A stretch of 52,276 nt of DNA from Bacteroidota bacterium (lineage in GTDB: Bacteria > Bacteroidota > Bacteroidia > 2-12-FULL-35-15): contig SXIH01000046.1 in the NCBI GenBank assembly GCA_005772895.1, positions 1 to 52,276 of the forward strand. The letters are read 5' to 3'. Each line of letters starts with the position of its first letter. Position 1 is the first letter of the stretch. Shown here one piece after another: positions 9,360 to 16,906 of this stretch. A model generated the notes under the pieces. That model worked only from the letters and a program-made list of their open reading frames with translations, was not told the DNA's origin and made no database searches. The translations under genes were made by a program, and so were the position numbers.

Positions 9360-10181
9360 TTATTCATGTAAAGCCAACAAAGGAACATTTGTATGGAATG
9401 CCATTTTCTTACTATTGGATTCATGAAACATATTATACAATACTGAGTGTGCTCTTGGAATCATAACTACCATGTCGATTTTGTGCTCATCAACAAAATC
9501 ATTTATACCATCAACCACATCTTCGGATTTTGAATAATGAAACGAATGGTTTACCGATTCAAGGACATGATTAATTTTAATTCCTTCAACAGCTTTACCA
9601 ATAGTAGTAATGGTTTCTAACTCCCGAACGATATTTAAAACGAACACTTTAGACTTAAATATCTCAGCAATTTTTTTCAATGGACCTAATACTAGTTCGT
9701 TTTCCGTTTCATTATAATCGCTAGCTAAAGCAATATTTTTTATGTTTTTAAATTTCACATGCTTGTCGATAGCCAAAACAGGACAACAAGCTTTCTTTAG
9801 TAAAGAAGTTGTGATATTTCCAATTAATTTTTCAGACAAGTAACTTGTGCCTTCCATTCCCATCACAATCATATCTACACCATTTTCCTTAGCAAATAAA
9901 TTTATTTCATCAACTGGCAGACCTTCTCTACAAGCACACTCAACGACTAATTGACCATGTTCTTTATTAATGTCATTCTTAATATCCATCAAACAATCCA
10001 TACAGTCTTTCTTAATTTCTTCCATCGACAATGCTATAGGAATTTCGGCTAAAAAAACCGGCTCATGATAAACATGAAACAAAATAAGCTTTGCTTTAGA
10101 TTTGTTTGCAATTTCACATGCATAGTTAATTGCATTTCTTGCAATATCAGAAAAATCAGTTGCTACAAGTATAGTTTTCAT
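9360..10181 (-). CDS. Universal stress protein, tandem domains
   Basis: 273 residues with two UspA domains (about 1-140 and 148-270). The first opens with the classic ILVATDFS and carries a near-complete nucleotide-binding motif, G-x2-G-x9-G-N (MGMEGTSYLSEKLIGN). The second is degenerate. The closest relative in the window is the USP at 18877, which shares the HVYH, FKSK-FV-N and late AFHT-PL-AL features. Third gene of the DoxX operon; probably controlled by the paired palindromes upstream of DoxX. USPs typically accumulate during growth arrest or oxygen limitation. Confidence 0.92.
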   Translation of the reverse strand: MKTILVATDFSDIARNAINYACEIANKSKAKLILFHVYHEPVFLAEIPIALSMEEIKKDCMDCLMDIKNDINKEHGQLVVECACREGLPVDEINLFAKENGVDMIVMGMEGTSYLSEKLIGNITTSLLKKACCPVLAIDKHVKFKNIKNIALASDYNETENELVLGPLKKIAEIFKSKVFVLNIVRELETITTIGKAVEGIKINHVLESVNHSFHYSKSEDVVDGINDFVDEHKIDMVVMIPRAHSVLYNMFHESNSKKMAFHTNVPLLALHE

Positions 10182-10199
10182 AGATCTAGGATTTGATTG

Positions 10200-10529
10200 T
10201 TAAAATATTATTACAAGAATATCAATAAGCACAGCAATTGCAGAAGAATAAACAATTGCTTTCATTGGTGCTAACCCTAATATTAAAGCCAAACTTATTG
10301 TTGCTGGAAAAACAACAAGCATCAGTTGAAAAGTACTATCAACAATTCCGAATGCCGCTGCTACGCCAGCCATTATACTCATAAATAACAAAACAAGAGG
10401 ACTTATTGCAAATCGACTTGATTCAGCTTTTTCCCAAAATTTTGATTGTTCAAGTGATTTGTTTTTTGTTTTTGCTTGCTCATTAACAAATGAACTTTTT
10501 GATTGAGATGATTTGATTGTTGTTTCCAT
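10200..10529 (-). CDS. Small membrane protein, unknown
   Basis: 109 residues: a polar, Ser/Lys-rich N-terminal 40 residues, then three hydrophobic segments (roughly 43-62, 67-85 and 90-109), with the last running to the C-terminus. No known family is recognised. It lies 18 bases upstream of the USP start and 11 bases after DoxX, so it is part of that operon. The C-terminal half could form a compact helical bundle in the inner membrane. Confidence 0.65.
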   Translation of the reverse strand: METTIKSSQSKSSFVNEQAKTKNKSLEQSKFWEKAESSRFAISPLVLLFMSIMAGVAAAFGIVDSTFQLMLVVFPATISLALILGLAPMKAIVYSSAIAVLIDILVIIF

Positions 10530-10540
10530 AGTTGTTGATT

Positions 10541-10966
10541 TTAAAGTTTAAAAATTAAATTATCTAAAGACCAAGTATGCCACGTAGAAGGTATAACGAG
10601 CAAGAATAATAGCAGAGCTAAGCGAGGAGATACATATTTCATATCCCACATTGGATTAGAAATTCCAAATGCAATATTTACTAACAATAAATTTATTCCG
10701 AGAATATATAAAGCACAATATTCAAACAATCCAACTATTAAAAGTAGACCTCCAATTAATTCTACATACGAAGTAAACCATGCACCCAGAAAAGTAAAAA
10801 CTTTAGGAATTCCTCTTTGTGAAAAAGAATTTTCATATGTCTCAATTACATTTTCAACTTTTATTTTGAAAACTGCATCGTAACCTTGAAAGAAAAACAA
10901 CACCCCTAAAAAAACTCTTGCCAAAAAACCAGCAGCGGATTCGTGATATTGTATTAAAAGTTCCAT
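10541..10966 (-). CDS. DoxX family membrane protein
   Basis: 141 residues with four membrane helices and DoxX-family features: ARVFLGVLFFFQGYDAV in helix 1 and LGAWFTSYVELIGGLLLIVG in the middle. DoxX proteins occur in quinone/thiosulfate oxidation and in redox-stress complexes; the reaction here is unknown. First gene of a four-gene operon (DoxX, small membrane protein, USP, USP-associated protein). Its -7 box TATTTTTG (10989-10996, minus) has an FNR-like palindrome centred 29.5 bp upstream. Confidence 0.82.
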   Translation of the reverse strand: MELLIQYHESAAGFLARVFLGVLFFFQGYDAVFKIKVENVIETYENSFSQRGIPKVFTFLGAWFTSYVELIGGLLLIVGLFEYCALYILGINLLLVNIAFGISNPMWDMKYVSPRLALLLFLLVIPSTWHTWSLDNLIFKL

Positions 10967-10988
10967 GTTTAGTTTAATTACTATGAAG

Positions 10989-11053
10989 CAAAAATACTTT
11001 CACTATACTCCTTACGAAATGAGTTGAGTCAGCAGTCGATATGATTATTATCA
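10989..11053 (-). promoter_or_regulatory. Paired FNR-like boxes and promoter of the DoxX-USP operon
   Basis: Read on the minus strand: distal palindrome TGATAATAATCA (11042-11053), proximal TGACTCAACTCA (11020-11031), then -7 box TATTTTTG (10989-10996). The palindrome centres are 22 bp apart, and the proximal centre is 29.5 bp from the first base of the -7 box, about -42 from the expected start of transcription. No TTG -33 element is present, fitting activator dependence. The same geometry recurs at three other sites in the window. Confidence 0.75.
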
Positions 11054-11088
11054 GCAGAATAAGATTTCCAAAAAGGGCTTTTAATAGC

Positions 11089-11096
11089 TACTTTTG
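11089..11096 (+). promoter_or_regulatory. -7 box of the CDF gene
   Basis: TACTTTTG fits the Bacteroidota -7 consensus TAnnTTTG. It overlaps a possible TTG start at 11094, so the gene must start at ATG 11121. The nearer FNR-like palindrome (centre 11047.5) is 41.5 bp upstream of this box, 12 bp further than in the four class II-like cases, so its control by the same factor is less certain. Confidence 0.6.
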
Positions 11097-11120
11097 TTGG
11101 CACAAAGAGCTCAAGCAGTA

Positions 11121-11990
11121 ATGACAATAGAAAAAACAGCAATAAAAACAAGCTATTTCAGCATAATTGGAAATGCATTATTATCATTAATTAAATGGTT
11201 AACAGGATATTTTGGAAATTCATACGCCTTGATAGCAGATGCCATTGAATCTACTACAGACATTTTTTCATCATTATTAGTTTTATTTGGAATAAAATAT
11301 TCTAATAAACCTGCTGACAAAAACCATCCTTATGGCCATGGACGCATAGAACCTTTAATTACTTTCTTAGTTGTAGCATTTTTGGTAACATCAGCTTTTA
11401 TTATTGCTCATAATAGCATACAAAACATCAGAACGCCTCATGATTTACCAAAACCTTATACTTTAATCGTCTTAGGTTTAATAATAATTTGGAAGGAAAT
11501 CTCCTATCGTTTTGTTATTAAAAAAAGTAAGGAAACAAAGAGTTCATCACTTAAGGCAGACGCATGGCATCACAGAAGTGACGCTATAACTTCTTTTGCG
11601 GCATTTATTGGAATTTCTGTTGCCTTATTTTTTGGAAAAGGATATGAATCAGCTGACGATTGGGCTGCATTGTTGGCCTCTTTATTTATCTTCTACAACA
11701 GTTATTTAATTTTCAGACCGGCTTTTGGAGAAATGATGGATGAACATATTTATGATGATGTTCTTATTAAAATAAAAGACATTTCTAAAAATGTAGAAGG
11801 TGTAATGGATACAGAAAAATGTTTTGTAAGAAAAATAGGAATGAAATACTACATTGATTTACACTTAATAGTGAATGGCAACATTACTGTAAAGGAAGGC
11901 CATTCCATTTCTCATAAATTAAAAGATTATATCAAAAATGAAATGCCAGAAGTAGCGGATGTATTAATCCATATTGAGCCAAATGAATAA
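11121..11990 (+). CDS. Cation diffusion facilitator family transporter
   Basis: 289 residues from ATG 11121. A TTG at 11094 would add nine codons but lies inside the -7 box. The protein has about six membrane helices and both metal-site motifs of the family: ADAIESTTD in helix 2 and DAWHHRSD (H-x3-D) in helix 5, plus HPYGHGR after helix 2 and a C-terminal ferredoxin-like domain (about 205-289). It should export a divalent metal such as Zn2+, Fe2+ or Mn2+ in exchange for protons. It is divergent from the DoxX operon and convergent with the response regulator gene. Confidence 0.92.
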   Translation: MTIEKTAIKTSYFSIIGNALLSLIKWLTGYFGNSYALIADAIESTTDIFSSLLVLFGIKYSNKPADKNHPYGHGRIEPLITFLVVAFLVTSAFIIAHNSIQNIRTPHDLPKPYTLIVLGLIIIWKEISYRFVIKKSKETKSSSLKADAWHHRSDAITSFAAFIGISVALFFGKGYESADDWAALLASLFIFYNSYLIFRPAFGEMMDEHIYDDVLIKIKDISKNVEGVMDTEKCFVRKIGMKYYIDLHLIVNGNITVKEGHSISHKLKDYIKNEMPEVADVLIHIEPNE

Positions 11991-12001
11991 TTATATAAAT
12001 T

Positions 12002-13060
12002 TTAATTTTTCATATTAGCCAATCTATCATAATTAAGTATTGTTATTTTACCACCGGAAACTTCAATGCACTTTTCCTCTTTAAAATCGCTTAGAGTTCT
12101 AATTACAGTTTCCGTGGCAGTACCTACCAAATTAGCCAAATCTTCTCTGGAAACATTCATACTAAACGTTTGTTCTCCATCCTTCTTGTACTTATCAGAT
12201 AACTTAACCAAAGCTTCGGCAACTCTTTTTCTAACAGAATTATAAGCTAATTTCACCAATTGTTTTTCATTTTCTCTTAAGTTATTGGATAATATTTCTA
12301 TAAATCTGCGTGAAACTTCAGCATTTTTATAAATAAGAGAGAAAAAATCTTCTTTCGGCAACATATAAATTTCAGAATCTTCAAGAGCGGTTGCTGAACC
12401 TGTATACTTCTCATCTTGTAACAAAGAAACATATCCAAAAAAGTCTCCTTCTTTGTGCAATTCAGTAATTAGTTCTTTTCCTGATTCACTTGTCTGATAT
12501 ATTTTGACTTTACCTTTACTCACAAAATAAACACCTTTAGGATAATTTCCTTCTTTATAAATATCATCTTTCTTTTTATAAACTCTCACTTCACGTTCTT
12601 CTGAAAGTTTTTTTAAAGACTCAATTCCTTTTGCTTCATTTATAAAATCATTAATTCCTTGAATGCTTTTTGAAAACTCTTTTTTTAGAATTTCATTCTT
12701 TTTCAATCTGCTTTCTATAGCATTCATTAATTCAACATCATCAAAAGGTTTTGTGAGATAATCATCTGCACCCATTTCCATTCCTTTTCTAAAATCGCTT
12801 CGCTCAGCTTTTGCTGTTAAAAAAATAAATGGAATACTGGCTGTTTCCTCATTTTTCGACAACATATGCAATGCACCATGACCATCTAATACCGGCATCA
12901 TAATATCACAAATAATAAGATCCGGTTTTTCTTTTTGTGCCAACTCTACTCCTTCTTTTCCATTTTTTGCAGTAATAACATTGTATTGAGCAAGAGACAG
13001 AATCTCTGCTGTGTTCTCGCGAACATCTTTGTTATCTTCAATTAAAAGTATTTTTTTCAT
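12002..13060 (-). CDS. Response regulator with CRP/FNR-type output
   Basis: 352 residues in three parts. Residues 1-118 form a receiver domain with E8/D9, phospho-acceptor D52, T82 and K104. Residues about 150-270 form a cyclic-nucleotide-binding-like beta-roll (PKGVYFVSKGKVKIYQ). Residues about 275-345 form a CRP-type winged helix (VSREDLANLVGTATETVIR). The recognition helix keeps E317 and R321, which match E209 and R213 of E. coli FNR, where the FNR Ser is Ile here. This favours TGA-N6-TCA targets. The roll lacks a convincing cAMP-binding cassette, so phosphorylation is the likely input. It lies 39 bases downstream of the kinase gene. REC-CRP/FNR fusions are uncommon; this is the obvious candidate to bind the paired boxes. 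Confidence 0.9.
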   Translation of the reverse strand: MKKILLIEDNKDVRENTAEILSLAQYNVITAKNGKEGVELAQKEKPDLIICDIMMPVLDGHGALHMLSKNEETASIPFIFLTAKAERSDFRKGMEMGADDYLTKPFDDVELMNAIESRLKKNEILKKEFSKSIQGINDFINEAKGIESLKKLSEEREVRVYKKKDDIYKEGNYPKGVYFVSKGKVKIYQTSESGKELITELHKEGDFFGYVSLLQDEKYTGSATALEDSEIYMLPKEDFFSLIYKNAEVSRRFIEILSNNLRENEKQLVKLAYNSVRKRVAEALVKLSDKYKKDGEQTFSMNVSREDLANLVGTATETVIRTLSDFKEEKCIEVSGGKITILNYDRLANMKN

Positions 13061-13099
13061 TTTTAAAATTTATATTCTGTTTAAATTTTTTGTTATTTA

Positions 13100-14308
13100 T
13101 TATTTGCGAGGCAACTCAAGAGTAAATGTTGTACCTACATTTTCAATACTTTTTAAATCCATAGAACCACCCATTAATTGTATGTATCTGGCAACAATAT
13201 TCAGCCCCAAACCAGTTCCCTGAATATGTGTAGCGTTATGCCCTCTGAAAAAACGTTCAAACAAATGTTTTTGGTCATCTTTTGAAATTCCAATACCACT
13301 GTCCTTAACAGAAATTTTAACTTCTTTATCAGACACAATACCTGATATTTCCACTAATCCACTTTCATGAGAAAACTTAATTGCATTGGAAATTAAATTA
13401 AAAAGAATGTTTTTGAGTAGCTTCATATCTAATGAAACAATTTCATGACCTGAATGGATATAATTTATTTTTTGATTCTCAGTCGTCATAAATTTCATTT
13501 CAGAAATAATATCTTCAACAAATTCTTTTAGATTAATTTCTTCAGGCATATTCTCCACTCTACCTTCTTCTAACTTACTAAGAGACAAGAAGTCATTTAA
13601 AATATCCGTAAGATTGTTAATAGAGTTTTTTATTTTACTGACATGTTTTGTCTGGTTCTCTTTATCGTTTGCTTCACCGTATTTTGTTACTAATGAAAGA
13701 GAAGACATCATAGTTGTTAAAGGAGTTCTGAATTCATGGGAAGCCATAGAAACAAATCTGGATTTCAATTCGTTCAATTCTTTTTCTTTATTCAGCGCGT
13801 TATTTAACTCTTTCTTAGTCTTTTCCAGTTCTTGAATAGCTTCCTCTAAAATTAAAGTCCGGTTTTTAACTTGTTTTTCTAATTCAGCTGAATAATTTTT
13901 TAGCTTTTCTTCTGCTTTTTTCCTCAAAGTTGTATCAACTATAAAAGCAATCACAAATCTTCCATGAGGAGTAGAATAAGGGCTAAGACTTATTTCTAAA
14001 GGGAATTCCGATCCATCTTTTTTTAAGCCAAAAAGCTCCCTCTGATTTCCCATTGACCTTGCATTAGGATTACCATGAAACTTGTCTCGATGCCCAACAT
14101 GATTTTGTGCAAGCCTTTTTGGAACAAGAACTTCAATCTTTTTACCAATCAGCTCATCTTTTTCATATCCAAATAGCTTTTCGGCACTGGGATTTGTTCG
14201 AGTTATTTCACCTTTATCATTGGCTACTAAAATACCTTCAGTCGCATACAGAAAAAGGGCATCAATACCTTCTTTGTCTTCCATTTTGTTTTCTAAAATA
14301 GTCTTCAT
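13100..14308 (-). CDS. Soluble PAS-domain histidine kinase, FixL-like PAS
   Basis: 402 residues with no membrane helix. A PAS domain (about 13-130) is followed by a coiled coil (130-182), a HisKA domain with phospho-acceptor H191 (MASHEFRTPLTTM), and an HATPase domain with N-box NLISNAIKFSH, G1 DSGIGIS and G2 GTGLGLNI. Within the PAS domain, H70 falls seven residues after the L-x-P turn and R90 falls 20 residues later. These match the proximal heme ligand and the O2-contacting Arg of FixL (H200/R220 in Bradyrhizobium). Heme binding is an inference, since many apparently heme-free PAS domains share this stretch. It presumably phosphorylates the CRP-type regulator encoded next to it. Confidence 0.92.
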   Translation of the reverse strand: MKTILENKMEDKEGIDALFLYATEGILVANDKGEITRTNPSAEKLFGYEKDELIGKKIEVLVPKRLAQNHVGHRDKFHGNPNARSMGNQRELFGLKKDGSEFPLEISLSPYSTPHGRFVIAFIVDTTLRKKAEEKLKNYSAELEKQVKNRTLILEEAIQELEKTKKELNNALNKEKELNELKSRFVSMASHEFRTPLTTMMSSLSLVTKYGEANDKENQTKHVSKIKNSINNLTDILNDFLSLSKLEEGRVENMPEEINLKEFVEDIISEMKFMTTENQKINYIHSGHEIVSLDMKLLKNILFNLISNAIKFSHESGLVEISGIVSDKEVKISVKDSGIGISKDDQKHLFERFFRGHNATHIQGTGLGLNIVARYIQLMGGSMDLKSIENVGTTFTLELPRK

Positions 14309-14333
14309 GCGAATTTAAGAATTTTAATGAAAA

Positions 14334-14376
14334 CAAAGGTATTATCTCTACTTCAGGGAAAATATGATAAAAATCA
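14334..14376 (-). promoter_or_regulatory. Kinase-regulator operon promoter with FNR-like box
   Basis: The minus-strand -7 box TACCTTTG (14334-14341) is a perfect TAnnTTTG match. The palindrome TGATAAAAATCA (14365-14376) is centred 29.5 bp upstream of it, the same distance as at the target operons, so the operon is predicted to be autoregulated. The leader before the kinase ATG (14308) would be about 20 bases. Confidence 0.7.
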
Positions 14377-14429
14377 TACTCCTCAATGACCAGCCTCAGA
14401 GGGCAATACTTAAAAATGCCTGAATTTTG
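14365..14429 (+). promoter_or_regulatory. Paired FNR-like boxes and promoter of the TerB-like/USP genes
   Basis: Distal TGATAAAAATCA (14365-14376), proximal TGACCAGCCTCA (14387-14398), -7 box GAATTTTG (14422-14429). Centre spacing is 22 bp, and the proximal centre is 29.5 bp from the -7 box. The first -7 base deviates from consensus, and no -33 TTG is present. The distal box also serves the divergent kinase promoter. Confidence 0.75.
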
Positions 14430-14453
14430 GTCTATAATCAAAACCTAAAAACC

Positions 14454-14852
14454 ATGACGCCACAACAAAATTTACACACAGCTATTGGAGAACTGGCATA
14501 TGCTATTGCACGTGCTGACGGATCAATCCAAAAAGAGGAACGCAAAAAATTTCACGATATCGTTGCTGCTGAGTTACGCTGCAAAGATTATGATTTTGAT
14601 GTTTCTGACATTATTTTTCAAGTATTAGAGAAAGATAAATTTATTGATAGTAAGACGGCTTATGATTGGGCAATGAAAGAAATCAGAACTAATAGCCACT
14701 ATTTAAGCCCGGAATTGAAAAAAACATTTATAAGGGTGATTGAAAAAGTTGCAAAATCCTATCCACCTTCAACAAAAGAAGAAACAGGGTTAATTGAAAG
14801 ATTTAAACAAGAAATAGCACCAATCAATGGCGACCCTGTTTATTACGAATAA
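14454..14852 (+). CDS. TerB-like domain protein
   Basis: 132 residues from ATG 14454. A TTG at 14427 lies within the -7 box and cannot be the start. The N-terminal half (AIGELAYAIARADGSIQKEER) has the acidic, helical signature of TerB-like proteins, which are often tied to tellurite resistance or metal stress; the molecular role is not settled. There is no membrane segment. It is transcribed from the paired-box promoter and followed after 50 bases by a USP gene, so it is a likely first gene of that transcript. Confidence 0.7.
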   Translation: MTPQQNLHTAIGELAYAIARADGSIQKEERKKFHDIVAAELRCKDYDFDVSDIIFQVLEKDKFIDSKTAYDWAMKEIRTNSHYLSPELKKTFIRVIEKVAKSYPPSTKEETGLIERFKQEIAPINGDPVYYE

Positions 14853-14902
14853 ATAATTATTTAAAGATGTAATTATTAAAAAAAACATTTAATTATAGCA
14901 AA

Positions 14903-15841
14903 ATGAGCAGAAAGATGAATATTTTTTTAGCTACCGACTATTCAACAAAAGTTATGAATGCTGAACGCTATGCTTTTGAACTTGCAAAAAACACAAATTC
15001 TACGTTAACAATTGTGCATGTTTATGAAATACCATTTAGCTTCCCTGTTGAATCTTCAGAATATATAAGAGAATCAGAAAGACTAAGAAAGTTTGAATTG
15101 CAAAAATTAAAACTTCATTGTGAAACAATATTACATTCATTAAGGATAAAACAAAATGAATTGGGTTGGGAGTGCCTTGTATTAGAAGGGCCTGTTGAAA
15201 AAGAAATCAGAAATGAAGCAAAAAGGACTCATGCTGATTTAATAATTACTGGCACACACAACACAGGCGGCATCTTAGATATTTTCAAAGAAAACCATGC
15301 TTGGGAATTAATAAAAAAAGCAAGTACACCAATTCTTTCAATACCTAAAAATGCATTGTTTACAAATATTAAAAAAATTGTTTTTGCAACAGAATACAGG
15401 AAAGGTGAGATTACAGGCTTACAATTCCTGATAAAACTAGCAGAACAATTTGATGCTGAATTAACCATTTTACATATAACAACTACTAAAATAACAAGAG
15501 AATCTGAAGATATTATTTTCAATCAATTTCAAGAAGATTTGAAAACAAACAGGTCAAATTATAAATTAAATATAAAGCTTGAATATGCGACAGATGTTGC
15601 AGAAGGAATTAATAACTACTGCTCTTCAAATAATATTGATTGGTTAGTAATGTCGCACTCAAAAAAACTTCTGCTTGAAAAACTTTTTGTTCCCGGTAAA
15701 AGTATTACAAAAGAATTGTCGCTTAACTCTAATACTCCACTATTGGCCGTACCTGATTTTTATGTTTCTGATAACAAAGAGGAGTTTGAGAGTATCTCTG
15801 AAACTTTAATTTTCAAGAAAAAGGACTATACTCCGGGCTAG
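14903..15841 (+). CDS. Universal stress protein, tandem domains
   Basis: 312 residues with two USP folds (about 5-147 and 153-290) and a charged tail. It is a close paralogue of the USP at 17935: both open with NIFLATDYS and share MNAERYAFE, HVYEIPFSFP, ERLRKFELQKLK and a late PGKS-TKE segment. The nucleotide motif is degenerate (GTHNTGG, no G-S at the usual distance), so this branch may not bind ATP. It lies 50 bases after the TerB-like gene with no promoter of its own that I can see. Confidence 0.9.
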   Translation: MSRKMNIFLATDYSTKVMNAERYAFELAKNTNSTLTIVHVYEIPFSFPVESSEYIRESERLRKFELQKLKLHCETILHSLRIKQNELGWECLVLEGPVEKEIRNEAKRTHADLIITGTHNTGGILDIFKENHAWELIKKASTPILSIPKNALFTNIKKIVFATEYRKGEITGLQFLIKLAEQFDAELTILHITTTKITRESEDIIFNQFQEDLKTNRSNYKLNIKLEYATDVAEGINNYCSSNNIDWLVMSHSKKLLLEKLFVPGKSITKELSLNSNTPLLAVPDFYVSDNKEEFESISETLIFKKKDYTPG

Positions 15842-15912
15842 TACACTTGTGGATAAAGAAAATATGTACTACTTTGGTCACAACTAAATCCTGGATGTAA
15901 TTTTTTCCGTTT

Positions 15913-16293
15913 ATGAAAAAACTCCCGATTATTATTCTTTATGTTTCTGACCAATTGAGAAGCACTGTTTTTTATGAAAAAGTGTTAAATATAAAACCTG
16001 TTTTGAATGCCCCTGGAATGACAGAATTCATGCTAAATGAAAATTTCAAACTAGGTCTTATGCCTGAGAATGGAATTGCAAAAATTATCTGCCCTACAAC
16101 AAAGCATCCTTCATTGGGAAATGGGATTCCACGTTGTGAGTTATATTTACTAGTAGAGAATCCTGAACAAGCTTTAAATAATGCCCTTACTGCTGGCGCA
16201 AAAGAAATCAGCAAATCTTCACCCAGAGACTGGGGAGACACTGTAGCTTATTGTGAAGACCCTGATGGCCACGTTATTGCATTTGCAAAATAA
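15913..16293 (+). CDS. VOC-family (glyoxalase/bleomycin-resistance fold) protein
   Basis: 126 residues with the vicinal-oxygen-chelate pattern: an N-terminal strand and helix ending FYEKVLNIKP, a central CELYLLVENPEQALNNALTAGA half, and the terminal DPDGHVIAFAK strand. Metal-ligand positions are not all evident, so the substrate (glyoxalase, dioxygenase or drug binding) cannot be named. It is cytoplasmic. It lies 71 bases after a USP gene and just upstream of the next paired-box promoter; membership in the stress transcript is possible but unsupported. Confidence 0.82.
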   Translation: MKKLPIIILYVSDQLRSTVFYEKVLNIKPVLNAPGMTEFMLNENFKLGLMPENGIAKIICPTTKHPSLGNGIPRCELYLLVENPEQALNNALTAGAKEISKSSPRDWGDTVAYCEDPDGHVIAFAK

Positions 16294-16351
16294 AATTTTC
16301 TTTCTTTTTTCTGCTCACAATTTCCTCTCATCTATCGCACAAGTACTATAT

Positions 16352-16416
16352 TGACGAATGTCATATTTATTTGTGATTTCCCTCATTTCAAACTACACAT
16401 AAATACATAACCTTTG
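16352..16416 (+). promoter_or_regulatory. Paired FNR-like boxes and promoter of the 16444 gene
   Basis: Distal TGACGAATGTCA (16352-16363) is a perfect palindrome, TGAC-N4-GTCA. The proximal box is TGATTTCCCTCA (16374-16385), and the -7 box is AACCTTTG (16409-16416). Centres are 22 bp apart, and the proximal centre is 29.5 bp from the -7 box. A TTG at 16414 lies inside the -7 box, so the gene must start at ATG 16444. Confidence 0.75.
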
Positions 16417-16443
16417 CTATATAATACTCCTAAATTTATACCT

Positions 16444-16860
16444 ATGAAAATTATAATAGACGATAGTACTAAAATCAGTGAAATTCAAAGCGAATTCAGC
16501 AAGCATTTCCCATTTCTGAAACTTGAGTTTTTCCAATTTGATCCAACAGAAAAAAAAACATTTTCAAAAACTAATTTAGTGTCCAACCCTGAAACTACTT
16601 TAAATAAAATCAGGCACCTTCATGTTCCGGGATACATAAGCTTAAATGGGCATCAATTAGTATGCACCTTTGAGAAATATTTAAAAGAAAATTTTGGAAT
16701 TAATGCGCAAGTATTCAGAAAGTCGGGGCCAAATTGGTTGCAAACAACCTCAACAGATAGCTGGACATTATCGGAACAAAATGCAAAAGGATTGGAGATG
16801 GACACCGTAGTTGAAAATCCTTCTTCTGAAAATTTTGAAGAATATCAGGAACACAGATAA
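16444..16860 (+). CDS. USP-associated protein, paralogue of the 8962 gene
   Basis: 138 residues from ATG 16444. Full-length similarity to the 123-residue protein at 8962-9333: N-terminal MKIIIDDSTKI strand, HFPFLKLEFF, and the C-terminal VFRKSGPNWLQTTSTDSWTL motif; it has an extra acidic tail. No known domain is recognised. It lies 46 bases upstream of a USP gene and is driven by a paired-box promoter. Recurrence of this family beside USPs in two separate operons suggests a functional partnership, which is an inference. Confidence 0.75.
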   Translation: MKIIIDDSTKISEIQSEFSKHFPFLKLEFFQFDPTEKKTFSKTNLVSNPETTLNKIRHLHVPGYISLNGHQLVCTFEKYLKENFGINAQVFRKSGPNWLQTTSTDSWTLSEQNAKGLEMDTVVENPSSENFEEYQEHR

Positions 16861-16906
16861 TTAATATAATCGTTTCATACTATCATATACTTAAAACATT
16901 TTAAAA

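Noticed and set aside
16414..16443. Longer N-termini starting at non-ATG codons for the 11121, 14454 and 16444 genes
   Set aside because: The alternative TTG starts (11094, 14427, 16414) lie within the predicted -7 boxes, upstream of transcription start.
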